From an uncultured Bryobacterales bacterium (GTDB taxonomy: Bacteria > Acidobacteriota > Terriglobia > Bryobacterales > Bryobacteraceae), in NCBI GenBank assembly GCA_937859895.1, contig CALMAV010000522.1:5350-14280 (forward strand): a DNA stretch of 8,931 nt. The letters run 5' to 3'. Under the pieces are notes generated by a model. It worked only from the letters and a program-made list of their open reading frames with translations. It made no database searches and was not told the DNA's origin. The position numbers and the translations under genes were made by a program. Of this stretch, positions 6,691 to 8,931 are shown one piece after another (position 1 is the first letter of the stretch; each line of letters begins with the position of its first letter).

Positions 6691-7074
6691 ATGAAACCGG
6701 GTGGTTATTCATACGCGACACAGCGTCGTCTGGACGCCACCTTCGCGGCACTCGCGGATCCTACCAGACGCGCCATTCTTGCCCGGCTCGCGTCAGGTGA
6801 GGCTTCGGTGAGTGAACTTGCCGAGCCGTTCGAGATGACTCAACCGGCGATATCGAAGCATCTTAGGGTGCTGGAACGCGCTGGTCTGATTTCACGCGAT
6901 CGCGATGCGCAGCGGCGGCCCAGCCGACTTGTGGCTACCCCGCTCGCGGAAGCAAGCGAATGGCTAGAGCACTATCGCCGGTTCTGGGAGGCCTCCTTCC
7001 AACGCTTAGACCATTTGCTCATTGATATGAAAACGCCAGCAAAGAGAAAGAAACAGCCTCATCCAGGACGCTAA
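6691..7074 (+). CDS. ArsR-family (SdpR-like) winged-helix repressor
   Basis: A 127-residue DNA-binding protein of usual length. LDATFAALADPTRRAILARL (14-33) is the classic first helices of the family. SVSELAEPF (39-47) begins the helix-turn-helix, and MTQPAISKHLRVLERAGLIS (49-68) is the recognition helix and start of the wing. The metal-binding ELCVCDL motif of arsenic and cadmium sensors is absent, so it is probably not a metal sensor. The C-terminus is lysine-rich (KTPAKRKKQ). ArsR proteins of this type are typically found directly before AHSA1/SRPBCC genes, as here, and are presumed to repress their own operon. There is no Shine-Dalgarno sequence before the ATG. TTGACT lies at 6656-6661 and an AT-rich TCTAATA close to the start, so the mRNA may be nearly leaderless, although the spacing is poor for a classical promoter. 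Confidence 0.93.
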   Translation: MKPGGYSYATQRRLDATFAALADPTRRAILARLASGEASVSELAEPFEMTQPAISKHLRVLERAGLISRDRDAQRRPSRLVATPLAEASEWLEHYRRFWEASFQRLDHLLIDMKTPAKRKKQPHPGR

Positions 7075-7079
7075 AGGAG
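7073..7079 (+). promoter_or_regulatory. Strong ribosome binding site at the arsR/SRPBCC junction
   Basis: AAAGGAG overlaps the TAA stop of the arsR gene (7072-7074) and lies 5 bases before the GTG at 7085, so it decides that start and suggests coupled translation. The same element recurs, slightly altered (AAAGGGG), at the end of the decayed arsR copy near 8384-8390. Confidence 0.7.
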
Positions 7080-7084
7080 CCCTT

Positions 7085-8113
7085 GTGTTCTATCCCGACA
7101 GCTTTGAAGTATCGACACCCAGTGACCATGAAATTCAGATCAGGCGTGATTTCCAGGCACCACGCCAGTTAGTTTTCGACGCCTTTACCAAACCGGAGTT
7201 GGTGAGGCGCTGGTTGCTCGGCCCGCCAGGTTGGACCATGCCGGTTTGCAACATTGATCTTCGGGTTCGTGGTGCTTATCGATATGTATGGGCTAAGGCC
7301 GGCGAGAAAGAGATGGCACTTGGCGGCATGTTTCGCGAAATTGCGGTGCCCATACGGCTTGTGGCCACAGAGAAGTTTGACGAATCCTGGTATCCAGGCG
7401 AGGCCTTGAATACAACTACTTTTGAGGAGCAAGGCGATGTTACTAAAGTGACAATTACAATGCTCTACGAATCGAAGGAAGCCCGCGACACGGCACGCAG
7501 ATCCGGCATGGAGCGCGGCATAGCAGCAAGCTACACCCGGCTTGAGGAAGTGTTGTTGTCGGACGATGTGACAACAACGCATCTAATCGGCACGCCACAG
7601 ATTACGGAGACAACCGCCCAACTAGCAGCGGTTATTCACCTCAGCATTTCAAGGAGTGAGATACGGTCCGCCATCGGTTCCGGTCTCAGCGAATTGATGG
7701 CAGCAGTCAAGGCTCAAGGTATCGGGCCTGCTGGATCTTGGTTTACGCATCATCTGAGCATGGACCCGGCGACCTTTGACTTCGAAATTTGCGTGCCTGT
7801 TACAGCACCGGTAGCCCCCGTAGGCCGATTGAAGTCAAAGACGTTCGAAGCAGTGCCTGTTGCCCGGGCGACCTATTGCGGAGATTATGTCCGCCTCGGT
7901 GAAGCCTGGCGTGAGTTCAAGGCCTGGATAGCGGCAAACGGGTACGCCGCAGGTCCAGATCTCTATGAGTGTTACCGAGTTGGGCCGGAGTCGAGTCCCA
8001 ACCCCGCTGACTGGCGCACCGAACTTACCCAGCCACTACTGGCTGAGCATCAAACCCCGTGCATTTCGCCCGGCGTACAGGCCGGCCCTACGCCGGGATT
8101 GCTCTCTGTGTAG
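7085..8113 (+). CDS. Fused SRPBCC (AHSA1-like) and GyrI-like small-molecule-binding protein
   Basis: A 342-residue two-domain protein. Residues about 15-157 are an SRPBCC/AHSA1-like helix-grip domain: IQIRRDFQAPRQLVFDAFTK, then the hallmark PELVRRWLLGPPGW (37-50), FREIAVPIRLVATEKF, and a last helix GMERGIAASYTRLEEVL. Residues about 168-319 resemble the GyrI-like / effector-binding domain, with VIHLSISRSEI, the FDFEICVPV strand, GDYVRLGEAWREFKAWIAANG, DLYECYRVG and DWRTELTQPL. Both folds bind hydrophobic small ligands, so a role in ligand sensing or sequestration with the preceding repressor is plausible. AAAGGAG (7073-7079) lies 5 bases before the GTG start and overlaps the arsR stop, so the two genes form one operon. 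The last 23 residues, after the normal GyrI end, look like read-through into the decayed arsR copy. Confidence 0.88.
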   Translation: MFYPDSFEVSTPSDHEIQIRRDFQAPRQLVFDAFTKPELVRRWLLGPPGWTMPVCNIDLRVRGAYRYVWAKAGEKEMALGGMFREIAVPIRLVATEKFDESWYPGEALNTTTFEEQGDVTKVTITMLYESKEARDTARRSGMERGIAASYTRLEEVLLSDDVTTTHLIGTPQITETTAQLAAVIHLSISRSEIRSAIGSGLSELMAAVKAQGIGPAGSWFTHHLSMDPATFDFEICVPVTAPVAPVGRLKSKTFEAVPVARATYCGDYVRLGEAWREFKAWIAANGYAAGPDLYECYRVGPESSPNPADWRTELTQPLLAEHQTPCISPGVQAGPTPGLLSV

Positions 8114-8156
8114 TAGTAGCCATGCCAGAGCAGGGGAGCACTTAAGGGTTCCCGGA

Positions 8157-8395
8157 CCAGCGATCTCAAATCATCTGCGGGTGCTTGAACGCGCCGGTCT
8201 GAATTACGTGATCGCGACGCACAGTGGCGGCCTAGCTGCCTTGTGGCTACCCGGCTGGCGGAAGCAAGCGACTGGCTAGAGCACTATCGCCGGTCTGAGA
8301 GGCCGCTTTCCAACGGTTAGACCATTTGCTCACCGATTTGAAAGCGCCAGCAAAGAGAACGAAACGGGTTGATTTAGGAGGCTAAAGGGGCGCTT
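8157..8395 (+). pseudogene. Decayed second copy of the arsR gene (3' half)
   Basis: Bases 8160-8395 align with 6847-7084, the 3' half of the intact arsR gene, at roughly four fifths identity by eye. The copy encodes PAISNHLRVLERAGL in place of PAISKHLRVLERAGL. Long identical blocks include GGAAGCAAGCGA, TGGCTAGAGCACTATCGCCGG and TTAGACCATTTGCTCA. One base is missing near 8208 (after the codons for ERAGL) and another near 8292, so the frame is broken twice. Homology runs through the stop codon to the next gene's ribosome binding site (GCTAAAGGGGCGCTT against GCTAAAGGAGCCCTT) and then ends. A weaker resemblance to the arsR 5' half (…RRDCSL… against …RRAILA…) may extend back to about 8050, over 100 or so heavily altered bases. 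The SRPBCC gene that should follow is absent. Confidence 0.85.
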
Positions 8396-8931
8396 AAAAT
8401 GTCTGCGCCTGCGCCGTTCCTTCCAGAATCTCCTGTTCCAAGCGACCATTCGTACTGACCGACTGGTTATAGTGATCCCAAAGGAAAATCCCCAGATATT
8501 GATGTATTGTCCGGCCATAGAAGAGATCGACCTTCATAAAGCAGCCATCCCGTTGCTGACGAAACCACATCGAACCACTGACGTGCCAGTTGGTGGTGGC
8601 CGACTCCCAATACCCACTACCACGATTCCACCTCCGCTTGTCTTCATAAGGCTGCCGCTGATTACCGGCAGTGGTGTACTGCTGCTTGATTTGTGGCCAG
8701 CCGGGATGATTCCCCGTCAAGTCTCGAAACGCGTCAAACCGTAGTGAGTAGCACTGAATATCATGACAGGACCGCCAGTCCTTACCTTTTAAGGGCCACA
8801 CGAGAACCTCAATTCCCCGCATCTGGAGGTACGCTGTCGCAGCATTGTGAACCGTTTCGCAGGCAGTTGGAAACACACGGTAACCAATAGGATTGTTGAA
8901 ATCGGAGTTAGGAGCACTTTGCTGGGCAAAT
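8394..8931 (-). CDS. Unrecognised, probably exported protein (5' end beyond the window)
   Basis: The frame is open from the right edge (base 8930) to the TAA at 8394-8396, giving 178 residues. An internal GTG at 8874-8876 is not needed as a start, because upstream codons read FAQQSAPNSDFNNPIGYRVF without a stop. AQQ followed by a polar stretch looks like the region just after a cleaved signal peptide, so the protein may be exported; the signal itself would be outside the window. It is rich in aromatic residues (LVWPLKGKDW, GYWESATTNWHVSGSMWF, YLGIFLWDHYNQ) and has four cysteines. It probably forms a beta-rich globular domain. I recognise no family or catalytic motif. Its stop overlaps the end of the decayed arsR copy, so it converges on the arsR operon. 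Confidence 0.7.
   Translation of the reverse strand, partial: FAQQSAPNSDFNNPIGYRVFPTACETVHNAATAYLQMRGIEVLVWPLKGKDWRSCHDIQCYSLRFDAFRDLTGNHPGWPQIKQQYTTAGNQRQPYEDKRRWNRGSGYWESATTNWHVSGSMWFRQQRDGCFMKVDLFYGRTIHQYLGIFLWDHYNQSVSTNGRLEQEILEGTAQAQTF

Noticed and set aside
7965..8279. 104-residue + frame containing PAISNHLRVLERAGL
   Set aside because: Its N-terminal half overlaps the fused SRPBCC-GyrI gene out of frame, and its C-terminal half is the decayed arsR copy past its first deletion. It is not an intact gene.
8472..8744. + strand frame of 90 residues opposite the right-edge gene
   Set aside because: It is a shadow of the longer minus-strand frame that is open through the window edge, has no ribosome binding site, and has a proline/threonine-rich composition typical of antisense frames.

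Overview
The window looks like chromosomal DNA from a soil bacterium, most likely an Acidobacteriota (Terriglobia-like). The grounds are indirect: a moderate-to-high GC content judged by eye, the end of a CRTAC1-type ASPIC/UnbV protein, a Tat-exported alkaline-phosphatase-like protein paired with an unknown protein, and a protein of the N-x-NAxxSTGPKTxEGK…HGL family. I know these gene types chiefly from that phylum. No rRNA, tRNA, CRISPR array or recognisable insertion sequence was seen. Both window ends cut through genes.

Left part (1-3860). A C-terminal ASPIC/UnbV fragment on + converges on a minus-strand block. That block reads, in transcription order, Tat-signal phosphatase-like protein, an unrecognised 407-residue protein two bases further on, and a small membrane-anchor plus coiled-coil gene that carries a single-base frameshift. 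Upstream of this block, on the same strand but 108 bases away, is the STGPKT-family gene. It is preceded by a 53-base stretch whose transcript would contain no G.

Middle part (4094-6637). A small unrecognised gene on minus is followed by a divergent pair. One member is a zinc-independent quinone-oxidoreductase-like MDR enzyme on minus. The other is an AraC-family regulator with an N-terminal cupin-type domain on +. The 114 bases between their starts hold a perfect 8-bp hairpin followed by six T, inside the likely leader of the regulator. The arrangement suggests that the regulator controls the reductase. Hairpins follow the stop codons of both genes.

Right part (6691-8931). An ArsR-type repressor is followed 10 bases later by a fused SRPBCC (AHSA1-like) plus GyrI-like small-molecule-binding protein, evidently one operon. 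Immediately downstream lies a decayed second copy of the arsR gene's 3' half, including the copy of the next gene's ribosome binding site. It has two single-base deletions. The SRPBCC partner that should follow this copy is missing. Instead, an unrecognised minus-strand gene, cut by the right window edge, converges on the break point. The last 23 residues of the fused protein appear to be read from the decayed region.

I found no clear new multi-gene defence or metabolic system. The most interesting points are the arsR/SRPBCC-GyrI operon with its decayed duplicate, and the phosphatase-like / unknown / small coiled-coil block.
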